Positions 1-8,029 of a stretch of DNA of 64,000 nt are shown here, piece after piece. The notes under the pieces were generated by a model that did not search any database, was not told the origin of the DNA, and saw nothing but the letters and a program-made list of their open reading frames with translations. Location: assembly GCA_017524525.1 (NCBI GenBank), contig JAFXVM010000018.1:1-64000 (forward strand). The letters run 5' to 3'. Source of the DNA: Alphaproteobacteria bacterium (GTDB lineage Bacteria; Pseudomonadota; Alphaproteobacteria; Rs-D84). A program made the position numbers and the translations under genes. Position 1 is the stretch's first letter. Every line of letters begins with the position of its first letter.

Positions 1-324
1 AGGACTCGCTCGGCAATTCTTGCCTGTGCGGCATTCCTGACGATTTCACCGCGTTAACTCTTGTGAAATCTACTCATTGTCGAACTCCTTCGTTCTCGTC
101 TCTAACCGCCACAGAAAAAATTAAAACCGGCAAATGCCGGTTTGAATTTTTGGTGGACGTTAAGGACTCGCTCGGCAATTCTTGCCTGTGCGGCATTCCT
201 GACGATTTCACCGCGTTAACTCTTGTGAAATCTACTCATTGTCGAACTCCTTCGTTCTCGTCTCTAACCGCCACAGAAAAAATTAAAACCGGCAAATACC
301 GGTTTGAATTTTTGGTGGACGTTA
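1..324. repeat. Two tandem copies of a 162-bp repeat beside tRNA-Val
   Basis: Copy 1 is 1-162 and copy 2 is 163-324. They differ by one base (G at 136, A at 298). Each unit ends with a copy of the 3' end of the neighbouring tRNA-Val gene, including its CCA, preceded by a hairpin of the terminator type. The array runs off the left edge, so more copies may lie outside. Open frames crossing this stretch are low-complexity products of the repeat and not credible genes. There is no other gene in the first 312 bases. Confidence 0.9.
274..305 (-). terminator. Intrinsic terminator of tRNA-Val(UAC)
   Basis: An inverted repeat AAACCGG / CCGGTTT (286-292 and 299-305) lies directly downstream of the tRNA on the minus strand and is followed by a T run in that direction. 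The same hairpin in repeat copy 1 (112-143) has one more G-C pair, because the single base difference between copies falls in the stem. Confidence 0.75.
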
Positions 325-389
325 AGAGACTCGAACTCCTGACCCTCTCGGTGTAAACGAGATGCTCTAGCCAACTGAGCTAAACGTCC
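313..389 (-). tRNA. tRNA-Val (anticodon UAC)
   Basis: Read on the minus strand, a full cloverleaf is visible: acceptor stem GGACGTT/AACGTCC, D arm GCTC/GAGC, anticodon stem TCTCG/CGAGA with loop TTTACAC (anticodon TAC), T arm with TTCGAGT, discriminator A and an encoded CCA (313-315). It ends against the 162-bp tandem repeats, each of which carries a copy of its 3' end. Confidence 0.95.
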
Positions 390-436
390 AAAGCGATACC
401 TATATTACCTTAAATTTTCAAATTGTCCAGTATTTT

Positions 437-733
437 TTATTCTTCACCAAGGTCGCCAGTAATTGCAGACATTGTTTTATCTATCAATACATCCGCTTTG
501 GTTTTTGCATCTTTGTATGCGTCCATAACTATTTGCGACACCTTTTCAGCGCCCAAAGCCAATGTTTCTGGTTTAATCACAACAGACAAAACATCATACT
601 TACCAGTCATAGAAACAACGACTGCGCCGTTTTCAGCAATTCCTTTGACTGTCATATTTGCCAAAGCATCTTGGGCGGATGATATTTTACTTTGTAAATC
701 TTGGGCTTGTGCCATTAATGATTCCATGTCCAT
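437..733 (-). CDS. ybaB: YbaB/EbfC family nucleoid-associated protein
   Basis: A 98-residue protein of the usual size for the YbaB/EbfC DNA-binding family. It has the N-terminal MxxLMxQAQxxQ helix, the central beta hairpin (TVKGIAENGAVVVSMTGKY) and a C-terminal helix rich in small and charged residues. The family binds DNA as a dimer and is usually encoded between dnaX and recR; here it lies downstream of pnp instead, separated by a terminator. The start at 733 is supported by an upstream AAAGGA. The exact role in this organism is unknown; family assignment is firm. Confidence 0.9.
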   Translation of the reverse strand: MDMESLMAQAQDLQSKISSAQDALANMTVKGIAENGAVVVSMTGKYDVLSVVIKPETLALGAEKVSQIVMDAYKDAKTKADVLIDKTMSAITGDLGEE

Positions 734-760
734 ATTAAAAATCCTTTGATTTCTTTGATA

Positions 761-791
761 AAAAATGTCGGGCGAACAAAATCACCCGACA
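761..791 (-). terminator. Terminator after pnp
   Basis: Ten-base arms TGTCGGGCGA (766-775) and TCACCCGACA (782-791) pair with one mismatch, followed on the minus strand by a T run. It starts a few bases past the pnp stop and separates pnp from ybaB. Confidence 0.85.
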
Positions 792-797
792 ATGTTT

Positions 798-2966
798 TTA
801 TTTTTTGATTTCTTTACCTGTTTTTTGGTCGATGCCAACCATAGACAAACGTGTTTTACCGCGTTTATCTGTCCCCAGATATCTTACAAATACTTTATCA
901 CCGATGTTAAGTTTTGCATCTTCGATTTTTGCTAATCTTTCACCTGTGATTTCAGAAATATGAACCATAGATTCAAAATTTTTCAAAATCTTTACAAACA
1001 GACCAAAATCTTTGACACCACTGACTTCGCCTTCATAGATTTCACCAACTTCTGGTTCTGCAACAATTTCTTTGATGCGTTTGATTGCTTCTTCGGCATC
1101 ATCCTTGTCCGCAGCCATAATTTTTACAGTACCATCGTCTTCTAATTCAATCTGTGTGTTTGTTTCACGTGTCAAGGCTTGGATTACTGCACCACCTTTG
1201 CCAATAACATCACGAACTTTGTCCGGATTGATTTTCATTGTGTAAGACTGAGGCGCAAATTCAGACAATTGTTTGCGTGGTGCTTTGATAGCCTTTTCAA
1301 TTTTGCCTAAAATGTGCATACGGCCATCTTTTGCCTGAGCCAACGCATGTTCCATAATTTCAAAAGTGATAGATGTGATTTTGATATCCATCTGCAAAGC
1401 TGTGATACCTTTGTTTGTACCAGTCACTTTGAAATCCATATCGCCAAGATGGTCTTCATCACCCAAAATATCAGTCAAAATTGCGTAATCATCACCTTCT
1501 TTGATTAAGCCCATAGCGATACCTGCAACAGGTCTTTTCATTGGAACACCACCGTCCATCATCGCCAATGTTGCACCACATGTTGTCGCCATAGACGAAG
1601 AACCATTAGATTCCAAAATATCACTGCATACGCGAATTACATAATCAAATTCTTCACGAGTTGGAACCATTGGATGAACTGCACGCCATGCCAAATTACC
1701 ATGACCAAGTTCACGACGACCTGGGGCTTTTAAGCCTTTGGCTTCGCCAACAGAATAACCTGGGAAATTGTAATTCAAGATAAAGTCGCGTTCGCTGTCG
1801 CCGTCCAAAGATTCAATTGGCAAAGCATCTTTGCCACCACCAAGTGTCAATGACACTAAAGCCTGAGTTTCACCGCGTGTAAATAACGCAGAACCGTGTG
1901 CGCGTGGCAATACACCTAATTCAATTTCAATTGGACGAACTGTCTTGGTATCACGACCGTCAATACGTGGTTTACCAGCCAAGATATTTCCACGCATAAT
2001 ACGTGCTGTGATGTTTTCAACAATTTCATCAGCCCATGATTCCAGTGTGGAAGTTGCTGTGGTTGTATCTGGGAATAATTCAACAATACGTGCTTTGGCC
2101 TGGGCATGAATATCTGCCAACGTATCAAGACGAACCAATTTTTCTTTGATTAACAAAGCCTTTTCGATATCGCCAGCAAATTGTTCAAAATCTTTCTGCA
2201 TAGCAACATATTCGTCTGTGTTTTCAGGAATCGCCCAAGGTTCTTTACCAGCCTTTTCGACAAATTCATTAATCGCTTTGATAACAGTTTGTTGTGCGTC
2301 AAAACCGAATTTCACAGCACCCAAAGTTGTTTTTTCATCCAATTCGCCGATTTCAGATTCTACCATCAAAACACCGTCTTTGGTTGCAGCAACAACCAAA
2401 TCCATCTGGGAATCTTCGACTTCTTTTTTTGATGGATTCAAAACATATTGACCGTTCATATACCCCACACGCGCAGCACCAATTGGTCCTTGGAAAGGAA
2501 CACCAGAAATTGCCAACGCAGCACTGGACGCAATCATCGCCAAAATATCAGGCTGATTTTTCTTGTCATAAGAAAATACCTGGGCAATTATTTGAACTTT
2601 GTTTTTGAAAGTTTCTGGAAACAATGGTCGAATTGGTCTGTCGATAAGGCGCGCAGTCAAAGTTTCGCTGACACTAGATTTACCTTCGCGTCTGTCGCGT
2701 GAACCAGGAATACGACCACTGGATGCATATTTTTCTTGATAATCCACAGTCAAAGGAAAGAAATCTTGACCTTCAACTGCTGTCTTTTCAGCACACACAG
2801 TTGCTAAAACCATTGTGCCACCCATAGTTGCCATTACCGCCCCAGTTGCTTGCTTTGCATAACGACCCGTTTCTAATCTAATTGTTTCATCACCATATTG
2901 AAATTCAACAGCGACAGGATTGTTCAAAACACGTTCTTCGTTTTTATTTTTCTTTAAAAAAAACAT
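798..2966 (-). CDS. pnp: Polyribonucleotide nucleotidyltransferase (PNPase)
   Basis: A 722-residue PNPase, the phosphorolytic 3'-5' exoribonuclease of mRNA decay and a core of the degradosome. Two RNase PH-like domains are present. The second carries the phosphate-binding SSS at about 456-459 and the acidic metal site in GDEDHLGDMDF (about 501-511). A KH domain follows (VIGKGG near 588), then an S1 domain (about 645-715). Length is typical. ATG 2966 is preceded by GGAGAAAAAT on the minus strand. In many bacteria pnp follows rpsO; here rpsO is more than 10 kb away, so pnp has its own leader, which folds into a long stem (3003-3068). Confidence 0.98.
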   Translation of the reverse strand: MFFLKKNKNEERVLNNPVAVEFQYGDETIRLETGRYAKQATGAVMATMGGTMVLATVCAEKTAVEGQDFFPLTVDYQEKYASSGRIPGSRDRREGKSSVSETLTARLIDRPIRPLFPETFKNKVQIIAQVFSYDKKNQPDILAMIASSAALAISGVPFQGPIGAARVGYMNGQYVLNPSKKEVEDSQMDLVVAATKDGVLMVESEIGELDEKTTLGAVKFGFDAQQTVIKAINEFVEKAGKEPWAIPENTDEYVAMQKDFEQFAGDIEKALLIKEKLVRLDTLADIHAQAKARIVELFPDTTTATSTLESWADEIVENITARIMRGNILAGKPRIDGRDTKTVRPIEIELGVLPRAHGSALFTRGETQALVSLTLGGGKDALPIESLDGDSERDFILNYNFPGYSVGEAKGLKAPGRRELGHGNLAWRAVHPMVPTREEFDYVIRVCSDILESNGSSSMATTCGATLAMMDGGVPMKRPVAGIAMGLIKEGDDYAILTDILGDEDHLGDMDFKVTGTNKGITALQMDIKITSITFEIMEHALAQAKDGRMHILGKIEKAIKAPRKQLSEFAPQSYTMKINPDKVRDVIGKGGAVIQALTRETNTQIELEDDGTVKIMAADKDDAEEAIKRIKEIVAEPEVGEIYEGEVSGVKDFGLFVKILKNFESMVHISEITGERLAKIEDAKLNIGDKVFVRYLGTDKRGKTRLSMVGIDQKTGKEIKK

Positions 2967-3002
2967 ATTTTTCTCCGTTTGTTAAAAATGTTAATGTTTC
3001 AT

Positions 3003-3068
3003 GCGAAGAAAAATTATTCATTTTTGCACTCTTAACCAAAATGCAAGAAAGAACAATTTCTTCTTCGC
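3003..3068 (-). promoter_or_regulatory. Candidate autoregulatory stem in the pnp 5' UTR
   Basis: On the minus strand an 11-bp stem forms between GCGAAGAAGAA (3068-3058) and TTTTTCTTCGC (3013-3003), with one G-U pair, about 37 nt before the pnp start. A CTTAACC just 5' of the stem can also pair with GGTTAAG in the loop. In Escherichia coli a double-stranded pnp leader is cut by RNase III and then used by PNPase for autoregulation. Same function here is inference from position and shape. Confidence 0.55.
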
Positions 3069-3129
3069 GACCTCTGGGTTAAGATTATAAAAGATATTTA
3101 TTTATTTGCAACAAAAAAGCCAGCAAAAA

Positions 3130-3993
3130 TTATAATCCCATTTTGTTTTTCATTTCGATTAAAACAGGTGTAGAAACGCCGATTTTTTCTGCGCGTTTAA
3201 TCAATCCACGAAGTGCAAAAACACCCTCTACTGTGCCCGCATATTGTTCGCCACGCGCAATTGATTCACCCGCTGAAAAATTACGACTGGTCGGTGATGT
3301 CGCAGACAAAAACAAATCGCCTACACCACAAAGCCCCAAAAATGTTCCGCACTCTGCCCCCATTTTAACGGCTATATCTACTATTTCATCCCAAGCACGT
3401 GTAAACACTAATGCGCGTTCGTTTTCACCACTTGCTTTGATTGTTAAAAATCCAGAAATTAAAGATACTGCGTTTTTACCAACGCCACAAAATTGTGTTC
3501 CAATTATATCTTCACAATCTTGTAAATAAAGCGATGAAAGTGCAATATGCCCCCCTGCCCTGACCCGTTCGTTACCAGCCAAAGTCGATCCTGTTGGAAT
3601 ACCTGTTGCAACTTCGCGGGCAAATTGAGGTCCAGACAAAACACCAATGTCTTTGCATTCTGGAATTTCTTCGTTCAAAATTTCAGACATAAATTGACCG
3701 GTTTCGCCTTCCATTCCTTTGGTACAAATTAAAATCGGTTGATTGTTGAAAACCGCGCGCATTTTGCGAACCGTTTCACGAAAGAAAGCCGATGGTGTTA
3801 CAATCAACCAATATTCACAAGACGATAAATCTGCCATATTTGATGTTCTGGTGACTGCTTCTGGTTTTGGCAAATCAAGCAATCCATCAAAAATACCATT
3901 GTATCCCCAATGAATAACTTCATTACCTGATTTCGCGCATGTATAAGCCAAGGCTGTGCCCCACGCACCAGCACCAAAAACACCTATTTTCAT
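3130..3993 (-). CDS. gpsA: NAD(P)-dependent glycerol-3-phosphate dehydrogenase
   Basis: A 287-residue GpsA, which reduces dihydroxyacetone phosphate to sn-glycerol 3-phosphate for phospholipid synthesis. The N-terminal Rossmann motif is FGAGAWGTALA. GVGKNAVSL carries the conserved lysine, and GLCGVGDLFLS and TSRN match the C-terminal substrate domain. It is about 40 residues shorter than usual, the loss lying in the N-terminal domain after the Rossmann loop. Its ATG overlaps the TGA of the upstream TPR gene by 4 bp, which suggests translational coupling. Confidence 0.93.
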   Translation of the reverse strand: MKIGVFGAGAWGTALAYTCAKSGNEVIHWGYNGIFDGLLDLPKPEAVTRTSNMADLSSCEYWLIVTPSAFFRETVRKMRAVFNNQPILICTKGMEGETGQFMSEILNEEIPECKDIGVLSGPQFAREVATGIPTGSTLAGNERVRAGGHIALSSLYLQDCEDIIGTQFCGVGKNAVSLISGFLTIKASGENERALVFTRAWDEIVDIAVKMGAECGTFLGLCGVGDLFLSATSPTSRNFSAGESIARGEQYAGTVEGVFALRGLIKRAEKIGVSTPVLIEMKNKMGL

Positions 3994-5609
3994 TGTAATT
4001 TCCTTATTTTCTTTTCTATGAACGGGACAACTATGAACGCATCATCGGATAAATCTATCGCCTGTTTATACGCTCGTAACGCTTTTTCTTTGTCGTTATT
4101 TTCCATGTATAAATCACCCAAATGTTCATAAACCACTGATACATTAGTTCCGCTTGCAACTATGCGCTCTATGATGTCCAGCGCATTATTTATTCCTTCT
4201 TTCTTTGCCACAATCTGCGCCAGCAAATCCCACGCCAGAACATCTGAAACATCATGTTTAATCAAAGTCATAGCATAATCATAAGCCTTGTCTAAATTCT
4301 TGTTTTGCATGTACCATGTGCGTGCCTGCAAAAGCAATACATCAGAAGATAATTTTGGATCTATATCTTCAATAGCATTCAAATCTTTTTGTGTGCGCGC
4401 TGCGTCGTTAAAAAGCAGATAAATGTATGCGCGCTGTTTCAAGAAATAAACCCTGCCATTATCTGGTAAATTTTTATGCCGCAACGAACGATTTATCAAT
4501 CTTATTGCCCCAGCCTTGTCAGCCTTTATAACACTGTCGCGAACAGCAATTTGCTGTGCAGGAACAAATAATGGATTATCGTATGCAATTTTTCGTATCG
4601 TTTTAGCATCATTTTCTTTTTCAGCAATTCTCAATTGACCAAATAAATAAAATGGGCTGGCTTTGCGAATAGAATTAAAACAAGTTTTGTAATCGCCAGA
4701 ATTGTACGAATAATATTGACCCAGATAATAATTTATCACATCCATATTCGCATCATTTGCAACAGTTTGCGCAAATCGCAAAAATAACAATGATAAATCT
4801 GTATAAATCATCACTTGGGTATGAGAAACAGTTTGAATTATACTGAATATCAAATTGTTTTTATACCCTTCGAAATTAGACCAATCTGGGATTTCTGGAT
4901 AATTTAAAACATGTGCCCCGCCCGGCTTTGCCATAAAATCTTCGCGCAAAATTTCCATATCTTCAACCATGCCATTTTTTTGGTAAAACGACATCAAATA
5001 AAGATAATCATTTATATTCATAAAATCAGGATGAACCTTGGCAAATTCTTTGGCAGCCGTTTCTACATCGTTATTCAATACTGCAATTTGCCCCAACACA
5101 AAAGCCTTCCAATAATCATTAGTCTTTACAGAATTAACAAATTTTTTTGTTTCTGTGATTCTGTCCTGTTTTAATGCGGAAAATATACGAAGTGGCGCAG
5201 ATAACAAAGATTCATCTTTTTTATGTCTTTCATAAACACTTTTCCAATCATCTTGCTGAATCAAGAAAGCATCATAAATCAATGTATCCACAAAATCTTT
5301 GGAATTTTTTAGATTTTTAGCATCTTCTGGCATTTTTCCACTAAAAAAACTCGACACATTCTTTGATTGCTTAATAGAATCATTGTCTGTTTTAATAGAT
5401 TCCATCATTTTATACGCGTTATCAAAATCATTGACGTAAAGCGCATGCTGAGCCGCAAGAAACGCACCAAAATCATTTTGTTCAATAATATCACCCTGCC
5501 CCTGACTTACGGGACGAATTTCAAATATCTTTTGCCCCATAATACAAAGGCAAAAAATAACAAGCACAAATAAAAATGCACCCTTAAAAAAACTTTTTCT
5601 ATCTTTCAT
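3990..5609 (-). CDS. Membrane-anchored TPR-repeat protein
   Basis: I chose ATG 5609 (539 residues). A longer frame continues upstream but only as antisense of rsmG. Residues about 9-26 form one hydrophobic segment, so the protein is probably anchored in the inner membrane with most of it in the periplasm. The rest is alpha-helical with TPR-like units; the clearest is near 490-525 (YEHLGDLYMENNDKEKALRAY). TPR proteins act as scaffolds, so no reaction can be given. It is coupled to gpsA by a 4-bp overlap and starts only 25 bp from the divergent rsmG start. Confidence 0.75.
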   Translation of the reverse strand: MKDRKSFFKGAFLFVLVIFCLCIMGQKIFEIRPVSQGQGDIIEQNDFGAFLAAQHALYVNDFDNAYKMMESIKTDNDSIKQSKNVSSFFSGKMPEDAKNLKNSKDFVDTLIYDAFLIQQDDWKSVYERHKKDESLLSAPLRIFSALKQDRITETKKFVNSVKTNDYWKAFVLGQIAVLNNDVETAAKEFAKVHPDFMNINDYLYLMSFYQKNGMVEDMEILREDFMAKPGGAHVLNYPEIPDWSNFEGYKNNLIFSIIQTVSHTQVMIYTDLSLLFLRFAQTVANDANMDVINYYLGQYYSYNSGDYKTCFNSIRKASPFYLFGQLRIAEKENDAKTIRKIAYDNPLFVPAQQIAVRDSVIKADKAGAIRLINRSLRHKNLPDNGRVYFLKQRAYIYLLFNDAARTQKDLNAIEDIDPKLSSDVLLLQARTWYMQNKNLDKAYDYAMTLIKHDVSDVLAWDLLAQIVAKKEGINNALDIIERIVASGTNVSVVYEHLGDLYMENNDKEKALRAYKQAIDLSDDAFIVVPFIEKKIRKLQ

Positions 5610-5634
5610 GACAAAATATGCTAGAATAAATTTT

Positions 5635-6204
5635 ATGAAAATAGAAGAAAAATTTATTAAATACGAAAAATTGCTCAAAGAATGGTCAACAAAAATGAAT
5701 CTTGTTGCCCCCAGCACTTTGAACGATATCCAAACACGCCACATCAAAGACAGCGCACAATTGGCTAAATTTATTCCAAAAGGTGTAAATATTATTGATT
5801 TGGGCAGCGGCGCCGGTTTTCCAGGGGTTGTTTTGGCAATATTGGGTTGGAATGTCACTTGTATCGAATCGATTGGAAAAAAGACAAGATTTTTATCTGC
5901 ATTAAAACAAGAACTCGATTTACCAAATCTTACAATAGTTAATGACAGAATCGAAAATTTTTTATCGAAAATACCGGCAAAGGCCGGGAATTTTGTATTC
6001 ACCGCACGTGCCTTTGCACCATTGATAAAAATTTTTGATTATACCGGCAAAAACCGCACTAAAAATTGCCGGCTTTTTCTATTAAAAGGCCGGGAAATTG
6101 AAAGCGAAATTTTAACAGCAAAATCTAAGTATAAATTTGACTATGAATTACATAAATCTGAAACCGGAGACGGCTTTATTATATGCATAAACAACCTGAA
6201 ATAA
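5635..6204 (+). CDS. rsmG: 16S rRNA (guanine527-N7)-methyltransferase
   Basis: A 189-residue RsmG (GidB). It has the SAM-binding motif DLGSGAGFPGVV, CIES for the adenosine, and the family motif TARAFAPL followed by FLLKGRE. ATG 5635 is preferred to ATG 5608, because the latter would overlap the divergent TPR start. No Shine-Dalgarno is visible, so the message may be leaderless. The stretch KIPAKAGN before TARAFAPL is encoded by a CCGGC/GCCGG hairpin and looks like an in-frame repeat insertion. rsmG-parA-parB is a common order near alphaproteobacterial replication origins. Confidence 0.94.
   Translation: MKIEEKFIKYEKLLKEWSTKMNLVAPSTLNDIQTRHIKDSAQLAKFIPKGVNIIDLGSGAGFPGVVLAILGWNVTCIESIGKKTRFLSALKQELDLPNLTIVNDRIENFLSKIPAKAGNFVFTARAFAPLIKIFDYTGKNRTKNCRLFLLKGREIESEILTAKSKYKFDYELHKSETGDGFIICINNLK
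5971..6095. repeat. CCGGC/GCCGG palindromic units inside rsmG
   Basis: CCGGC at 5974 and 6044 and GCCGG at 5982, 6068 and 6089 form short inverted pairs. These resemble the hairpins used as terminators elsewhere in the window. They are read in frame and give residues such as IPAKAG and YTGKN. The look is that of REP-like elements inside a gene, but no search for other copies was possible. Confidence 0.4.
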
Positions 6205-6208
6205 TGCA

Positions 6209-6226
6209 TTATTTCATATGAAATAA
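6209..6226. promoter_or_regulatory. Candidate parS site (perfect 18-bp palindrome)
   Basis: TTATTTCATATGAAATAA is a perfect 18-bp palindrome between rsmG and the parA promoter. The central 16 bases differ from the common parS consensus TGTTTCACGTGAAACA at four symmetrical positions, all C-to-T or G-to-A. I saw no consensus parS in the window. Binding by the ParB encoded at 7099 is inferred. Confidence 0.5.
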
Positions 6227-6265
6227 AATATAACATATTGTTTTTACGCAATTTTAATATTTATA

Positions 6266-6294
6266 TTGACTATTTTTCAACTATTTAATATGCT
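6266..6294 (+). promoter_or_regulatory. Sigma70-like promoter of parAB
   Basis: TTGACT (6266-6271), a 17-base spacer and TATGCT (6289-6294) lie about 30 bp before the parA ATG. Confidence 0.55.
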
Positions 6295-6322
6295 GTTTTT
6301 ATCGAAAAAGGAAAGCGGAAAA

Positions 6323-7096
6323 ATGGTTAAAGTTATTTCATTTGCAAATCAAAAGGGTGGGGTGGGCAAAACCACAACTGCTGTTAATATTGCTGCATCA
6401 CTTGCCGCAATAAAAAAACGCGTTTTATTAATTGATATGGATTCCCAAGGAAACGCTGGCACAGGTTTGGGGTTTGTGCGTGCCGCACACAAACAAAGCG
6501 TATACGGCGTATTAATGGGGACCGCGGGGATTGCTGAAAACATTTTAACAACGGCAATACCAAATATGCATTTGTTGCCTGCATCTGCTAAATTGGCTGG
6601 GGCTGAATTAGATATGCTAGATTTAGAAGCCAGAGAATATCGTTTAAAAGATGCTTTGCGTTCTGTGCAAAATAATTATGATTATATACTTATAGATTGC
6701 CCACCAAATTTAGGTATGTTAACTATAAATGCGTTAAGTGCATCTAATTATGTTGTTATACCGCTGCAATGCGAATTTTTTGCTTTGGAAGGCGTTCAAC
6801 AATTGCTTTCTACAATCAAAGCAATCCAAGAAAAATGGAATCCTGACTTGGATATTTTGGGAATGGTTTTGACAATGTACGATAAAAAGTTGGGACTTAC
6901 ACGCGCAGTTGAAGAAGATGTTCGCAATACTTTTGGCGACAAAGTTTTCAAAACTGTTGTCCCGCGTAATGTTCGTGTTTCAGAAGCGCCAAGCTACGGA
7001 AAACCGGCATTATTTTACGATTTTAAATCGCCAGGCGCCCAGGCTTATTTGCGTGTTGCAACCGAAATCGTTAATGCATTAGAGAAAAGGAATTAA
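6323..7096 (+). CDS. parA: Chromosome partitioning ATPase ParA
   Basis: A 257-residue ParA/Soj-type ATPase. It has the deviant Walker A KGGVGKTT near residues 10-17, DMDSQGNAGTG, and the Walker B-like strand YILIDCPPNLG. It would use ATP-dependent DNA binding to move ParB-parS complexes during segregation. ATG 6323 is chosen because AAAAAGGAAAGCGG precedes it and the Walker motif then sits near the N terminus. parB follows after 2 bp, so the two form one operon. Confidence 0.96.
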   Translation: MVKVISFANQKGGVGKTTTAVNIAASLAAIKKRVLLIDMDSQGNAGTGLGFVRAAHKQSVYGVLMGTAGIAENILTTAIPNMHLLPASAKLAGAELDMLDLEAREYRLKDALRSVQNNYDYILIDCPPNLGMLTINALSASNYVVIPLQCEFFALEGVQQLLSTIKAIQEKWNPDLDILGMVLTMYDKKLGLTRAVEEDVRNTFGDKVFKTVVPRNVRVSEAPSYGKPALFYDFKSPGAQAYLRVATEIVNALEKRN

Positions 7097-7098
7097 TT

Positions 7099-7974
7099 AT
7101 GGCATCAAAATTTTTAGGCAAATCTTTGGCACAATTAAATGAAGAAATGGGGCAAATCCCGGATATTTCTGTGTTAACCGGGGGTGAACGAGTGGTTGTT
7201 AAACCAATTCCTTTGGTTCAAATAAGCCCTAATCCAGACCAGCCAAGAAAAACTTTTAACGAAAAAGAATTAAAAGATTTGCTTGAATCTGTCAAAGAAC
7301 GAGGTGTTTTACAGCCAATTATTTTACGCACTGTTCAAAACAAACCTTATCTTTATGAAATTGTTGCTGGGGAACGCAGATTTCGTGCTGCAAAAATGGC
7401 GAATTTAAGCGAAATTCCGGCATTGGTTAAAACTTTGGATGATAAAAATGCAGCAGAAATTTCGTTAATTGAAAATGTTCAACGCGAAAACCTTAACCCC
7501 GTCGAAGAAGCCGAAGGTTATCAAAACTTGATGCAAAAATACGGTTATGAATTAGAAGAAGTTTCAAAATTAATTGGTAAATCAGAAAGTTATATAAGAA
7601 ATTTAATGCGAATTAACGCATTACCCGATTCGGTTAAACAATTAATTAAAGAAGGTAAAATATCTGCTTCACACGCGCGCACAATCGCTGTTTCAGATAA
7701 TCCAGAACAATTGGCACACGATATTGTGAACAATAAATTATCTGTCGCTGAAACGCAAAAACAAGTAAAGAAAGCAGGGCGTTCAACCAAAAGCCGCAAT
7801 TTCACACAAAACACCTTGGACGGCGCATATGTAGAAAAAATCGAAAACAAAATCGCTAAACATTTGGGCACAGATGTAAAATTGCGCGAAAAACGCGGCG
7901 GAGCAGGGCAATTTATCATATCGTTTTCCAACCGTATTCAAATGGAAGATTTAATTAATAAATTATCTAAATAA
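7099..7974 (+). CDS. parB: Chromosome partitioning protein ParB
   Basis: A 291-residue ParB. The N-terminal domain carries GERRFRAAKMA, the signature of the CTP-binding clamp, and ENVQRENLNPVEEAEGY. A helix-turn-helix follows (LSKSESYIRN-like segment at about 165-175). The C-terminal about 40 residues would dimerise. ParB loads at parS and slides as a CTP clamp. A palindrome resembling an AT-shifted parS lies 0.9 kb upstream at 6209-6226. The gene ends at a strong bidirectional hairpin shared with pal. Confidence 0.96.
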   Translation: MASKFLGKSLAQLNEEMGQIPDISVLTGGERVVVKPIPLVQISPNPDQPRKTFNEKELKDLLESVKERGVLQPIILRTVQNKPYLYEIVAGERRFRAAKMANLSEIPALVKTLDDKNAAEISLIENVQRENLNPVEEAEGYQNLMQKYGYELEEVSKLIGKSESYIRNLMRINALPDSVKQLIKEGKISASHARTIAVSDNPEQLAHDIVNNKLSVAETQKQVKKAGRSTKSRNFTQNTLDGAYVEKIENKIAKHLGTDVKLREKRGGAGQFIISFSNRIQMEDLINKLSK

Positions 7975-7981
7975 AAATACA

Positions 7982-8014
7982 AAAAAAAACACCGGCGATT
8001 GCCGGTATTTTTTA
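7982..8014. terminator. Bidirectional terminator between parB and pal
   Basis: ACCGGC (7991-7996), GATT, GCCGGT (8001-8006) flanked by an A run on the left and a T run on the right, so it can end transcription from both converging genes. Confidence 0.85.
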
Positions 8015-8029
8015 AATAACAAAGTTATA

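Noticed and set aside
63..356. 97-codon frame across the left-end repeats
   Set aside because: It is made of two copies of the 162-bp repeat and runs into the tRNA-Val gene, so it is a by-product of the repeat.
1158..1174. TGTTTCACGTG-like sequence as parS inside pnp
   Set aside because: Only the left half matches; the right arm of the palindrome is missing, and it lies inside a conserved coding region.
5608..6002. N-terminal extension of the TPR protein up to 6002
   Set aside because: The extra 131 codons are antisense to rsmG and contain no TPR or signal-like sequence; ATG 5609 opens a proper membrane segment.
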